DNA of 64,000 bases from Elysia chlorotica (GCA_003991915.1 RQTK01000099.1:666992-730991); one strand, 5' to 3'. Counted from the first letter of the stretch, positions 38,431 through 50,140 are shown. Notes: a model not told the origin generated them from the sequence alone. Translations and numbers: made by a program.

Positions 38431-38874
38431 ATGGTTATGAAGCTCAGTGTGTTTCCCGATGATTCTTTTGAGACGTTGGTTGTGCCACCAGGAGATTTAA
38501 ACCAAGATATATCTAACCCTGTAGCGCAAAATGATCAAATACCTAACCAAGATCATAATAAAGAAGTTATCAGGCCAATCATGTTAACAAAGACGGCTGA
38601 TTTAAAGAATATACATTGTAAGTCTAAAAGCAGATCAAATTCCATAGAAAGTCTGCACCATGAGCAGACTTGTGTTAGTGAGGAAAGCTCTTTAGTCAGT
38701 GATAAAAGTTTGAAGGAAGAAAAGCAAATTTGTGACAAAGTAGATAATAATTCATTTGCTGGTTGTCCTCATCACAGGACGAGGCTTGAAAAACTTACAG
38801 ATGTAAGTACTTCAGATGCAAACCTGCCCATGTGTAATGTGGGTTCTATAGTTGTGCCCCATATATCAATTTAG
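38431..38874 (+). CDS. Possible C-terminal part of the THAP protein, out of frame
   Basis: A 147-codon ORF, MVMKLSVFPDD at its start, rich in Ser, Asp, Glu and Lys. It begins 17 bases after the THAP gene's stop, and its frame is open back to about 38365, overlapping the last THAP exon in another frame. A single base indel in 38365-38410 would join the two. It could be a recent disabling mutation, a sequencing error, an alternative splice product or chance. No known domain. Confidence 0.4.
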   Translation: MVMKLSVFPDDSFETLVVPPGDLNQDISNPVAQNDQIPNQDHNKEVIRPIMLTKTADLKNIHCKSKSRSNSIESLHHEQTCVSEESSLVSDKSLKEEKQICDKVDNNSFAGCPHHRTRLEKLTDVSTSDANLPMCNVGSIVVPHISI

Positions 38875-39300
38875 TGTTAAAAGTTGTAGACATTTACTCA
38901 ACTTATTTGAAATACTGCGTTTATGATATTTTTTATTGTTTTCTTTTCACAGTAACATAAAACCCAACCCAATTGCTTTTAAATATTGATTTTCTTTAAC
39001 TTTATATAAGGATTCTGGCAAAAATTTCACAAGTAGCAGTTCAGTTTTTCACTCCCCAAACAACTTAACATTTTTTTGGTCTCAGCATTTTGAAAAGAGA
39101 GGAAGAGACAGGATCATTCCCTTCACTTTTGTAAAGCTGCATACATAAACTTCAGAGTATCCATCAGGACAACTCTGTGACAAATTGGGGTAAACTTGTA
39201 AAACTTCTGTACTGCCTTGTGTTTACATAGGCTGTACATAGATTTTTTGCAGTCTTATTTGGATTGTCCATCTTCTACACCCAATGCTAATAAGTTGCAC

Positions 39301-40061
39301 TCAAACTGTGCATCTTTGACCGTTCATTAAGTTTTCTTTTCCTCTGGCATACTTAAGTTTAATCAAGGCAAATTTTAGTTTGGTCAATCTATCTATCTTG
39401 ATCTTTGGTTCCTCTTCATCACTTACATTGCAGTCTGATTTTCCTTCGCCCAAAATCTTTTTTTTTAGAAAGTCCTGCAAAACCTCTCCTCTTATGACCT
39501 CCCATGCTGGAAGTTCATCTACTTTAGGGCACTGGGTGATTAAATATAATAAAAAAAACCATGACATTCATGAATTTAGTCTGTTTCTGAGGGCTGTCAG
39601 AATTTAATTATGTGCGCTGAACCCCCTCTCACGATCTTCTGTCTCTATAGGGCAACACAGGGCGATGGCAGCTACCTTAATCAAATTGAGATAGTCATCT
39701 TTGTGATGGGCTGCCATGAGAGCCCACAGAGGCCCAATTTTTCCCTGTGGGCAGTCCTGAGACAGGGCATTGGTCTTGACCAGACCCCACTCCCTCATGG
39801 CAGCTTCAGTGTCCACCAATAGATCAGATGTCTTGCTCTTGGGTCACCTTGCTATCGCCAGTTTTGGGTCTTGGGATGTCCAAAGTGGCTGAGTAGGTAC
39901 TCCACCTTCTCAGCTCCACATCCGATGAAATCCTCTTCAGAGAGGAGGCTGATGGGCTGCATAGAAAATATGCTAAATGCTGTCATCAGGGCTTTGTCAG
40001 GGAATCGGCAAAATTATCATAGTCTACCCGGTGTACATGAAACTGAAAGTGCTTTGTAAAG
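39301..40061 (-). pseudogene. hAT transposase C-terminal fragment (element 1)
   Basis: On the - strand, 39819-39604 encodes LIKVAAIALCCPIETEDRERGFSAHN, the start of the hAT dimerisation block. 39567-39301 continues the gene's tail in another frame (CPKVDELPAWEVI, KLKFALIKLKYARGKENL). Stops precede it at 39825-40060. It probably belongs with 40652-41990, separated by the 560-bp repeat. Confidence 0.7.
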
Positions 40062-40064
40062 TTG

Positions 40065-40649
40065 AAACACACTGATAAATTATTTTTGTTTAAAGTGATA
40101 TACTTACTGCCAGACATTTACGTAACCTATAGAGTCTGGTGTTTGAGGTTGAGCAAAAAACAATTTATTGGTAATCTTTCCCCCTCTTTCCACTTATATC
40201 GACATGAAAAGACAAATGAGCAAGAAAACTGCATATTAAACATGCCTATCTTTTTTGATTGTTACAATACTTACATACTGAGTGACAATTACTGTGGGTG
40301 AAATATAATGTAACCATTGAGCCCTACTCCTAGTCTACAAATTATATCATTATAAATTTTGAAATTTAAATATAGAATTTCCTTAGCTGAGCAGTAAGTC
40401 TTCAATCCTTATCTGCTGATAAAATTATATAGCATAGCTATTCAGGAACAAATTTGTTTGGATAGGCTAGCAGTAGCACATATTAGATTTTTGTGCAATT
40501 TCCTAGAGTCTTAAGCCGGCCATAGACGTTGCAATAATTGCTGTAAATCATCGCTTTGCGATCATTTTGGCAATATTTTGCTTGGTGTATGGCGATATTG
40601 CAGAAATTTATCGACACCGAAAGCTGATTGCTCATCGACTGGTACTACA
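40065..40649 (+). repeat. About 560-bp repeat, copy 2 (inside hAT element 1)
   Basis: Nearly identical to 34832-35394. It interrupts the hAT relic between 40061 and 40652. It ends at GGTACTAC exactly where copy 1 diverges into other sequence. Confidence 0.92.
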
Positions 40650-40651
40650 GT

Positions 40652-41990
40652 CACTGGTAATGTAAATTGAAAATTCACTCTCTAGGGAGTCCATGGCCTC
40701 TGACTCACTTTCATTGCCTTCCTGCAACAGCAGCACTTTAAACTTCTTACAGAAGTGACGAACTGAGTTGAATGTGGCTTCTTGTCTTTTGGTGATGTCG
40801 GCAACCTGTGTTTTAACAAGGACTTCATGGTCTAGGGGGAAGTTGGCCACAATGTAGTCACAAGCCTCAATGTAGTAGTCCTTCACAGATGAATAGAAGG
40901 TCAATAGATCCTCTCCCTCCAGACTTGACTCAACAATGGACATGACACTGTCACCAATGCTTATGTCAACATCATCCTTGTGCAGTGTCTTGTCTCTGTA
41001 GTCAATGTATTTGACCTGAGTTGTAGAAGCAAAGGCAGATGGCTTTAAAAAGCATGCCATCACTTGCTGGAGAAAATTGTTTAAAATGCAATTCAATCTT
41101 GGAATTAGGGGTTCTGATGTTTGAAGACTAACATTGGTCTTTTCAAAGAATTTGATGGAATATAGCAAAAAATGAGCAGTAGCCTTTGTAAGGTTGGATG
41201 ATAAGGCATTTATTATCCTGGTAATCCTGTCATCAGTTGATGTGCTTGGAGAAGAGTTGTTTTGCTTGGTACTTGTAGTTCCTTCTATCTTTGTTTTTTT
41301 GGCACAACCCGGTGTTTGATCTTTTTTCCTGTCACAGTTGAACTGGATGAAGGTTGTTTCTTCGGAATTGTAAAACTCTGAAGAAGAGGCTTCAATGCAT
41401 CTGTAGCAGACGATGATGAAGTGAATCTTTCATTGTTAAAGAAGTCCAGCAAAATATCCCACTGTGATGTTAGGCCAGGAAGGCACTGTCCCAGAGACAA
41501 CCACCGAGTGCAAACATGCTTGAGAATCTTCGAAACCTCAACTTCCTGTTGACACTACCTTCCAGGTAGTAAAAGATGTCAATCAGGCAGTTGTCGATCG
41601 AAACTGGCAACTTTATGGCTGCTCTATGGGCTGCTAGATTAATAAGATGGCAGGGCCAACCAAGAGCAATCACATCTGCATTTGCACTCTGTAGCTTGGC
41701 GATGACGCCATTCTTTTTGCCTAACATGACGGCAGCATTGTCTGACCCCATCGCAAGGCAATTGTCAATCGGTATCCCAATATTGCTCAACTCTTTCAAA
41801 ACCAGGTCCCCGATGTTTTCGCCTGTCGACGGAGTCTCAAGCGCTGGAATGGATAAAAGTTGTGATGTTACACAACGCTTCTCTTCATCTGGAAAAGTTA
41901 TAACAATTGGATAAAGTTTGGAATCATTGGTATGACTACCATCCGTAGACAATGAAAAGGCTACATCAGACCTGCCAACTTTTCAAAATG
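40652..41990 (-). pseudogene. hAT transposase core (element 1)
   Basis: On the - strand, 41952-41470 encodes MSTDGSHTNDSKLYPIV, AMGSDNAAVMLGKKNG and GWPCHLINLAAHRAA, the RNase H-fold catalytic region of a hAT family common in animals. After a frameshift comes VVSLGQCLPGLTSQWDILLDFF (41500-41430), then a Ser-rich insert. 41168-40632 holds FLKPSAFAS, IGDSVMSIVESSLEGEDLL and DYIVANFPLDHEVL. Several frameshifts make it inactive. The end of the gene is displaced to 39301-40061. Confidence 0.85.
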
Positions 41991-42534
41991 CCAAATAGGG
42001 AATTTTGAGTGCGGCGACTCACACCAAGGGCAGGGTCATACAAGTAAAGTGAAAGAGTCTATTTGAGTGATAAATTTCATTTAAAAAAAATATATGAATA
42101 ATAAACTTAAAAATAACCCTGTAGATAAAGGTGCTACTTACATCACATTGTTGCTCCAATTCAGTATAGTAGTAGCTGGTTTGTCATTGATGTCAACCTG
42201 CTATTTATCCAAGATCCAAGATCAATGAGAAACTCTAATTCCAATGAATGATTGGTCTACTAATGCTGCACTATTCACACTACTAAGGACACCCTACTAT
42301 TGAAGTAATGGTCAGATATGGTTCATCAAGTTCCCACTTTTCAAGTTTTATACACAAACATTATTTCATTATCAAAACTCCTGATGTCATGACTCCAAAT
42401 TCAAATATACAAAAAAAAAATGTAATTATGATACATACACTATTTACAAGAGGGTGGGGGAAAGTTCTTTGTGGTTTTTTTTCTCTGGATTGCTGCTTGT
42501 CAGCATCCATACTATTCTTGGTTGAAGCCTTACA

Positions 42535-43389
42535 TCACCTAAGGACATCTTCAGTCAGTTTCACAGGTTTCAAATTGGTGTTATTTGATCTAACTTTAGT
42601 CACCAGAAGAGAATTAAGGGTTTTGGTTCCCATTGAGGTCCTACACTCATTCCTATTCTTTCTCACTAAAGAAAAGATTCTCTCAGCTGCTGCATTGCTG
42701 TGGGGAATTGATAAAACAGCTAAGGCTACCTTTGCTAGATTTTTGATGGGTGTTGACTTGTCAATTTTATTCTCATAGTTGAGCAAGATGTTCCAGGGTT
42801 TGTCCATTCTCTTCTCTTCAATGACTGACTGGGGAGGCTCATCATTGATTGGAAACTTTTCCCGGATGTAATCTAAGACAGTGTAGTAGAAATCTTTGAC
42901 TGATTCATAGACCTTACATTTGAACTTGGGTTTCATTTTCTGCAGAAGACTCATTGCTATCTCCCCCAAATATAAATCCTTTTCTTTCAATTGGTTGCGG
43001 CAACATCTGAAGTCTATCTTTGTGGGATCTGCACTCTGTTTAAAAATGACTTGAGGCAAAACAAACTTTTTCAAAATGTCTCTGTAGAAGCTCAAGTAAA
43101 TTTCATTCAACTTGTAAATCTGAGGCTCTTCATTTTGCAATAGTTTTTTTTACTTATCAAAGACAGACATAATCCAAAGAATGAATCCACAGTAGATGAC
43201 AGATAATTTTGAATCTAAAGTTTCACGGAGTCTTGTCACTCGTGTAATGGCACAGGTAGACTGATCTTCAGTTGAACTTGAAGTGCTTGGCATCTCTGTG
43301 TCTTGATTGAACCAAGAATCTATTATACTTTCTGAGACATCAACTGGTTTCTTTGACTTTGCTTGTTCCTTCTTTTTTGACTTTTTCAT
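42535..43389 (-). pseudogene. hAT transposase, internally deleted (element 2)
   Basis: 43389-43150 gives a Lys-rich N-terminus and SESIIDSWFNQDTEMPSTSS. 43140-42535 is an intact 201-codon frame with LAKVALAVLSIPHSNAAAER followed by IFSLVRKNRNECR, the hAT C-terminal dimerisation domain. Most of the catalytic region between them is missing. It is a second hAT family, distinct from element 1 in the same orientation. Confidence 0.85.
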
Positions 43390-43559
43390 ACCTTTATAAT
43401 ATACTTATGGAGGGGTTTCCATAGCTCCGTTACTCTTTGCACGGATGTTGTCAGTGCCAGTCATCTTGTTGGGCAATACTTAAGAATCTGTTTTGTCTCA
43501 TCACTATAAAGTTCTTGGAGCTCATTTAATTCAGACGTTTTTTTTTGTCAGAATTGTGG

Positions 43560-44900
43560 AAGAAGTAATATACATCTGTCAAAAATTCATCCACTTTTAA
43601 TGGCAAAGTGGAAATGGCCGTATTTTGTAGAGTCTGTCCCGATTTGGACCATCTCGAGGAGGCTCGTTTTCATTATTGCTGAAATGAAAAAACTTCATAA
43701 TCATTTCATATCTGTTCCTGTCAATGATAGCTTGGAAAGTGGGCGTATAAATTAGAGGATCTTTCGACCAATATTGGCGCCATCGTGTTTTTTTACCAGT
43801 CCCATCAACAGAATCAGTCCGATGAATTTTCGCATTTCTTCAGGATTGGTTTCATACCAGGAGCGGAAAATGGACCGTGGTCCAAGTGTCGGCTCACCTT
43901 CAAAAAACTGATCAGCTTTTCTGTTTGTCTCTATAGCAACAAGGCTCCAAAACTCATCATCTAGAAACTGACTTACGTAGTCGATTTCCTTGAAATCAGT
44001 GTCATCAAAGTTGATTCCACCTCCTCCTGAGAAGTTATGTCTTTGTGGAGTAAAATCAGGACTAACATCCATCCACTCTGTGTCGGCAACTTCTATATCA
44101 ATGGCACCAAATTCGGGCATATCATTGTTGTCTGCATCTAAGAGATGTCGATCAGTTTCCTCATCCAGATCTAGATTTTGGTTTTCATTTTCGATATCAT
44201 CGTCAGAGGGATTATGCCTAGATCTAGACTGATAATCATTGCCCTTTCTACAGTTTTTTTTGTTTTTCCTGATGTTTTCTGTTTCTTAGAGCTAGATCTA
44301 GATTTAGAACTAGCTCTATTGGCAGGTATTTGTCGTTTCTTTCCAGCTTTCAAAGTTTCATTGATAGATCTAGATCCATCTGTCTCACTTTCTGAACTAG
44401 AACTAGATCTAGATCTTGTTCTGGACTCTTCATAGTCACTGCCTGAATCTTCATATAAAGCCTCATCTTCGCTTGAATCACCAAGTAACAGGTCCAATAC
44501 CTGTTTCTTATTGTACAAAACTCTTCGAGAGCGCTTACTACCATCGTTAGAGCTTGTTGAAGGTTCCATGATGGCCGAGAGAATGAAAGTAATGGACAGA
44601 GTGTAAACAGAGGAAGAAAAGCTAAAAGCCCGCCCTTACTGAAGGTTGTTTTCTTATAAGAAGAGTTGATTTATAAGGAAAAAATATCGATAAATTCAAA
44701 TTTCTAAGTAATTTTAGCATAGGCTTTGACGATTTTTCACTATTCTATCGATAAATCATGATGTACGCTGTACGTCATGTATGGCATCTTGGCAAAAAAA
44801 GCATGACGTACGTCGTACGTCATATATGGCAACTTGGTACTGTATTTAATGAAGAAAATATGACGTACGTCGTACGTCATGTATGGCACGAAGGGGTTAA
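43560..44900 (-). pseudogene. piggyBac transposon, 5' half
   Basis: The transposase starts at 44569 with an acidic Ser/Asp/Glu-rich region. It shifts frame near 44225 and continues at 44120-43752 and to about 43600 with FLDDEFWSLVAIETNRKAD, EEMRKFIGLILLMGLVKK and RYEMIMKFFHFSNNENEPP, typical of the DDE_Tnp_1_7 family. The catalytic second half is missing, probably cut by hAT element 2. The 5' end is intact: a TTAA target at 44897-44900 directly precedes the terminus, which on the - strand begins CCCCTTCGTGCCATACATGA. Confidence 0.88.
44755..44896. repeat. Subterminal palindromes of the piggyBac end
   Basis: Three copies of a palindrome close to TGACGTACGTCGTACGTCAT, at about 44758-44780, 44802-44822 and 44860-44880. 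Each is followed by the (T)ATGGCA motif. Repeated palindromes next to a terminal inverted repeat are the expected layout for transposase binding. Confidence 0.85.
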
Positions 44901-45085
44901 CCTAGCAGTACGCTACTGAATCTGGGGTGCTAGGTTTATCATGCTTTTTTATGCTGTTGAAACTTTCGCCCAGTTTCCAAAATGCAAGGATGGGTCACGT
45001 GGGAGATGGCGAAAAAACAAAAAAAACAAAAAAAGAGTTCAAACTTCGTAATTTGGCATTATTGGGCCCTCTCCGCGAGAATAAT

Positions 45086-45357
45086 ACTAATTTTGAATCG
45101 CTGATCATGAATATGTTATTTGTTTTACGATTCAATTGCTAAAAACATTTTTTACCTGAATTTTTAACTCCGCCTAGAGCATGATCAAAGGCGCCGCCCA
45201 AGTCATAACCCAAGGTGACATGTGACACAGTCCGCCGGCAGGAAAATATCTAGCGTCGCCAGATATCTGGCGCCCGAACAAGGAACTTCTGGATATACAA
45301 AGGTTACACACACAGGTGTTTCGAGAAGTTTTTGGGATTCCCTTATTTTCTTCAGTT
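45086..45357 (-). repeat. Dispersed repeat X, reverse arm
   Basis: Reverse complement of most of 12180-12480: ACTAATTTTGAATCGCTGAT, GACACAGTCCGCCGGCAGG and CGAGAAGTTTTTGGGATTCC. It lies directly beside the LINE at 45360-47050, whose other side carries a forward copy. A short forward piece of the same repeat lies at 44950-45010. Confidence 0.85.
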
Positions 45358-45359
45358 CA

Positions 45360-47048
45360 CAGTTGGTGCCGTCACAACACTCTCTGGTAGGCCATTCCAG
45401 TCATTTACCACTCGGTGAGAGAAACTGTTGCTGCGTAAGTTCAGCCTGCATCGATGTTTGTTGATTTTCAGGCTTTTTCCTCTGGTGTCCGAGAATTCCC
45501 GATATCCAAGTGCGGGCGGTCAGTGTCGTATACGCCATGGATGTATTTCCACAAGTCTATCATGTCACCTCGTTTGCGGCGGAATTCTAGGCTTGGAAGT
45601 TTCAGAGTTGCTAGGCGTTCTGGGTACGGTTTATCCCGGATGGATGCAAGGAGTTTAGTGGTACGGCGTTGAACATCTTCCACATCACTACAGAGGGTTT
45701 TATGCTGTGGTTGCCAGACTGAATGGCCATATTCCAGGAGAGGTCTTACCAGGCTTTTGTATAGATAATAGACATACAAGGAGGTCCTCTGTGAGGAAAT
45801 CAAAGGTGCGTCTGATAATCGCTACAACTTTGTTGGCTCTCGTTGTGCTTCTTGAGACATGTTCTTTAAAACTGAGGTCGTTGTCCACATAGACACCTAG
45901 GTCCTTCTCCACGTCATGTTCCCCCAGGACGATTTCGTGATTCTCTCCGTTGCCTTTTTTCTTCATTGTATATTTGGTTCCAGATTTCTTTGATCCAAGC
46001 TTCAGGACACTACATTTCTGTGGATGGAATCGTAAAAGCCAATCATTTGACCATTGTTGCAGGCGGTTCAGATCTTCCTGCATGACTGTGGTAGCTGCTT
46101 CATCATCGCTTCGGGTGAATAGCTTGGTATCGTCAGCAAATAATTTGACGTTGCTTGTGCAGACATCTGGCAGGTCGTTGATGTACATCACGAATAGCAT
46201 TGGTCCGACCACGCTGCCCTGAGGGATACCGCTTGTTACTGGAGCTGGTTTAGACGAGGTTCCATTTACTACCACTCTGTTCTCTTTCTGACAGAAATGC
46301 CTGGATCCATTCCAAAACTTTGCCCTGAATGCCATGCGCTGATGGCTTTGCCAGGAGTCGCGTATGAGGTACGGAATCAAACGCCTTCATGTAGATTATA
46401 TCGATGCTACTCCTTCATCCAGAATCTCAGTCCAAGCATCCATGACATCCAGTAGTTGGGTTACACAAGATCTTCCCTTTTTGAACCCATGCTGTTGTCT
46501 GCTTATCAGTTTATTCACCTGGAGGTGCTCAATCACATGCTCTCTGATGATCTTTTCCTAAACTTTGCACAATATGCAGGTGAGACTGACTGGTCAATAG
46601 TTTCCAGGTTCTAGTTTGCTTCCTTTCTCAAAGATTGGTGACACAGAGGCTGATCTCCAGTCCTGGATTTGTCCTGATGCTAAAGATTTGCGGAATATTA
46701 GTGTTATATGCTGAGTAAGTGCATCTGCTGTTTCAACTAGTAGGAGGGGCGTGATCCCATCAGGGCCAGCTGCTTTCTTGATGTTCAAGGACTTCAGAAG
46801 TTTAGTAACAGAGTCTTCCCGGATTTCAATGTCTTCAAGGGCATGGTCGTAAGTGTAGGATGGTGGGTTAGGCATATGGTCTTTATCTTCACATGTGAAA
46901 ACGCTTTGAAACTTGAAAGAAGGTGTTTAGAGTCTCTGCTTTTTCCTGATCTGAACTTGTCCGTGTTCCATCTTCTTTCTTCAGATCTCACAGTGGTTTT
47001 TGATTTCACATAGGACCAAAAGGCTTTGGGGTTTTTCTTAGAGGCCAT
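45360..47048 (-). pseudogene. CR1/Jockey-like LINE reverse transcriptase
   Basis: In - strand order the blocks are NPKAFWSYVKSK (47040-47000), SLNIKKAAGPDGITPLLL and PIFEKGSKLEPGNY (46875-46594), then, after a frame break, SGIPQGSVVGPMLFVMYIND and the catalytic FADDTKLFTR (46380-45700), and finally YKSLVRPLLEYGHSVWQP and LPSLEFRRKRGDMIDLWK (45803-45468). This is most of a reverse transcriptase with at least two frameshifts. The endonuclease is absent. It is dead. It lies exactly between opposite-facing arms of dispersed repeat X. Confidence 0.9.
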
Positions 47049-47300
47049 TTAGATTAACAGTTCATTCACCTACAAAATGAGAGATACCAAAGAAAATTAG
47101 GCAATCCCAAAAACTTCTCGAAACACCTGTGTGTGTAAACGAGAAACCCTTTGGATATCCAGAAGTTCCGTGTTCGGGCGCCAGATATCTGGCGACGTAG
47201 TCTATATTTTCCTGCCGGCGGACTGTGGCACGTGTCACCTTGGGTTATGACAGGGCGGCGCCTTTGATCCTGCTCTAGGCGGGGTTAAAAATTCAGTAAA
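47041..47300 (+). repeat. Dispersed repeat X, forward arm
   Basis: Matches 12170-12420: AGAGGCCATTTAGATTAACA, ATCCCAAAAACTTCTCGAAA, CCTGCCGGCGGACTGTGGCA and GGCGGCGCCTTTGATCCTG. It faces the reverse arm at 45086-45357. Confidence 0.85.
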
Positions 47301-47424
47301 AAATGGATCTTTTAAACTACTGTACATACCCTTCACTTTTAACCAAACCTTTTACGCACAATTTTATGCTTTTACTATCAAAGAGATAAGGAATCACCGT
47401 TGCTACTAGTATAATGCATTAACT

Positions 47425-47505
47425 GTTTTAGGACATCATGGGCACAACATAGCCGTTACCGTGCTGACGTGCCGTAAAACAAACTCACTCACTCACTCAA
47501 CTCAC
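47425..47505 (+). mobile_element. Probable SINE tail
   Basis: GACGTGCCGTAAAACAAACTCACTCACTCACTCAAC has the form of a SINE 3' end with a TCAC simple-repeat tail. No head is recognised, so the assignment is weak. Confidence 0.4.
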
Positions 47506-47812
47506 ACTGTAGAGAGTTTTCATCACCTCTGCATTCATTCGCACATGTGCCGCAATATTCGGGTGGTGTGTCTTGCGAGTCGGAGTCATCCGCCCCATTT
47601 GTCTTGGCGTCTTGTGCTCTTGGCTCTGATTTGGGCGTTGATGATCTCGATTTGCTGTCGGTCTTTTGTTTCTGGCTGCTGCTACTTGTGGTAGGTATTT
47701 GCTTTCCTCGTCCTGTGGCTTTCTTTGGGTTCAAAGCTTTGGGGTGTGGACTGAGAGTACTTCTGGGGTCCTCACAGCTGTTTGATCTGCTATTACTCCT
47801 TGTGCTGTTCAT
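47489..47812 (-). pseudogene. LINE ORF1 fragment with truncated PHD-like finger
   Basis: The - strand frame encodes a Ser/Thr/Lys-rich basic region, then YCGTCANECRGDENSLQCE, the start of a PHD-type zinc finger found in ORF1 of some CR1/L2-like LINEs. It stops before the finger is complete. It may be the 5' part of the same LINE family as 45360-47048, which lies downstream on the - strand. Confidence 0.6.
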
Positions 47813-48067
47813 GTTTATGTCTTCACCAATAACCAGGTCTACTTCTATTTTCTCGGTCTTGAGGCCTTGACTCTAGTTTATAGCACTTTGTTGAGTTCAC
47901 AGATTGACTCTAGAATCTATCACGTTTGGTCACTGGTTAATTTTATGCTTTTCAGTTTATCTTTGGCAATGAGTTTTTCTAATGTTGGGTTTTGATTTAG
48001 CACGTTATTGGCGAGTTCACAGTTTGCTAGGCCGTCTCGTCGCAAGACTTCTTATTACTTTGAGACG

Positions 48068-48915
48068 TCAGCCAAAATTCAGAGGACAGAAAGAGTATCT
48101 CTGGCTATGGTTTTCAATTATCAAATGAGGGACCACTGATTTCAGTTTGCGACAGAATTTTGTGTTGTGTGACGTATTCTTACAGATTGTGCAAAAGCGA
48201 CTATGTGGGTGCGAAGAATGTTGGTGTTTTTGTTTGCGCCAACAGTAGGCAGTGTCGTGAGTTGAACCCCTGCAGTTTTCACACCACCGGTTTTGTTTTG
48301 AATTCTTGTAGCTGTTAGTGTTATGGTGGACACTCATTACAGAAGTGTCTGATCGCTGTATCTTTTCAGTATCTTCGTAATTTCTTATTGCTATTTTGAA
48401 CACGGGGAAGGTTAATTCTTTGTCTTTCTGCGTAATTACAGCCGTGAACGAGTTGAATTTGGTTGGTAAGCCTTTGATGATCATGGCGATAAGGAGACTG
48501 TCACGGAGTGATGCGGCAGTAGTTTCTGCTCTCAGTGTGTAATCTGTTACAGATTCTTGGTCTGTCTTGACCAGGGATGTCAATTGGGGGTAGAGTGTAA
48601 TAACTCTGGGCTTACCTTTAGGCAAATAGTGTTGCCTCAGAATTTTGAGTGCCTCACGGCCATTGTCTCTGGCGTCTCTGATTATCAATGAAGGGATCTG
48701 TCGTCAAGAAGCTGCACCAATTCGGCAAAACATTCTGCATTTTTGTTTTAATCAACGTCTAGGGTATTGTCACCTAGGGTGGCGAACACAGAGTGGAGAT
48801 CGCGAATTTTCATATAGCCGAGAAATTTTACATCCCACAGCTTGAAATTCCTTTCATCACCATTAAATAATAGTTTGTTACGGTGGCTGGGCCCATAACC
48901 TGTTGAAGTGGCCAT
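48068..48915 (-). pseudogene. Ty1/copia-type gag
   Basis: Starts at ATG 48915 (SHRNKLLFNGDERNFKLWDV), typical of the UBN2/gag-polypeptide family. A stop (TAA) and a frame change near 48700-48760 break it. 48688-48068 then reads ALKILRQHYLPKGKPRVI and IKGLPTKFNSFTAVI, and two CCHC zinc knuckles (CENCRGSTHDTAYC and CTICKNTSHNTKFC). No protease, integrase or reverse transcriptase follows and no LTR was identified. It is a gag remnant. Confidence 0.85.
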
Positions 48916-48919
48916 AGTT

Positions 48920-50140
48920 ATAGCACAGATGGCATGTGGGGATTAAATAATACACAGATACTTAAAATGAATTAGGCACAAACATCTAGAAGTTACAACA
49001 GGAAGTTGTTTTTTTTTACGGAAAGTGAAAGTTACATAAAAATTGTTACTGTGGAGAAAAGAGTTCTATTAGGAACAATAATAACACAAATGACTCGGTA
49101 GTGAGTAAAAGTAAAATGGTAGTGAAACTATAAGTGAGATTATATAATATGATACTTTAACACAAACTAGAGTCTAGATGTAGATAGAAAGAAAACCGGA
49201 GAAGGCGCGGGATGGAGAAAGAGTAAGTGTACAATAGGCTAGCCCACGTTGCCAGACTGCAGCAAAAAATCCTTTTTTTTTGTTTGTTTTTTTGGTTGTT
49301 TGTTTCAACTATAAGTCTAATCTGGCAACACTGGAAAATCTTTGGAAAGGTAGGCCTAGATGCGTTCATATAACCAAGCATTCGCAGTAAACTAACAGGC
49401 TCAAACAATTCCCTCAAAAAATAAATAAATCAGAAATACTGATAAAATTCCAACGAATTTGAAGCTAAATATCGGAAATTACACTGTATCACGCACATGT
49501 TAGGTGTACGACAGGAAATTTAAAAAGGGGGAAGTAGTAGAGAAACGCATCAACCGTACTGCTTACCGCTTTGAACGTACCCCATCAAAAGTCCTCGCTG
49601 TTCGTGTTGGTGTGAGCGTGTGAATGAGGTGCGCGCGCAGTGGCTGTGTGCAGATCCAACGCGATGCAAGGCTAGCCTAGGGCCTAGCACTAACAATAGT
49701 CTTGGGCCATGGCAAAAGACAGCCGTTTTTCTAGTCATGTGCATCAGGAGGCATGTCACGTTTTGTGAGGTCTGACTGGAGAAGCTGGTGGTAATGGCCC
49801 ACGCCATCATTGGAATCCTTCAGCATCTTCAATGTAAAATGAATGTATAACGAGAACTCCCGGACCAGATGCCTCCTCTCGTTATCGCCGAGTTCTCGTT
49901 ATTCCACTTGTAAAGGGAAATAATAAAATATCCAACACCTTGATCTAAAATATACTGAGTTACATCCCCTAATTCTGATAACGCGATGCGTGACTTGGTC
50001 ACGGCATCAATGGAGATCGACATTGGTGGAGTTGTTTTTTGTGTGTGGGGATTTTCTTTTTCTTTTTCTTTTCTTTTCTTCTTTTTTGGGGGTTTCTTTT
50101 CTTTTTGCTTCAGATTTTATTTCTTTTTCAGGGGGGGATC
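48920..50140. other. Non-coding DNA between copia gag and Tigger
   Basis: No gene is recognised. The pyrimidine-rich tract 50040-50130 is low complexity. The stretch 49840-49910 (ACGAGAACTCC to GAGTTCTCGTT) forms a local inverted repeat of about 10 bp and may belong to the 3' end of the Tigger element. Confidence 0.4.

Noticed and set aside
40062..40301. A short protein conserved at two sites (also the end of 34729-35061)
   Set aside because: The similarity extends over 560 bp of DNA beyond the ORF, so it is a repeat, not a conserved protein.
47041..47300. LTRs of a retrotransposon together with 45086-45357
   Set aside because: The two arms are in opposite orientation, while LTRs are direct repeats.
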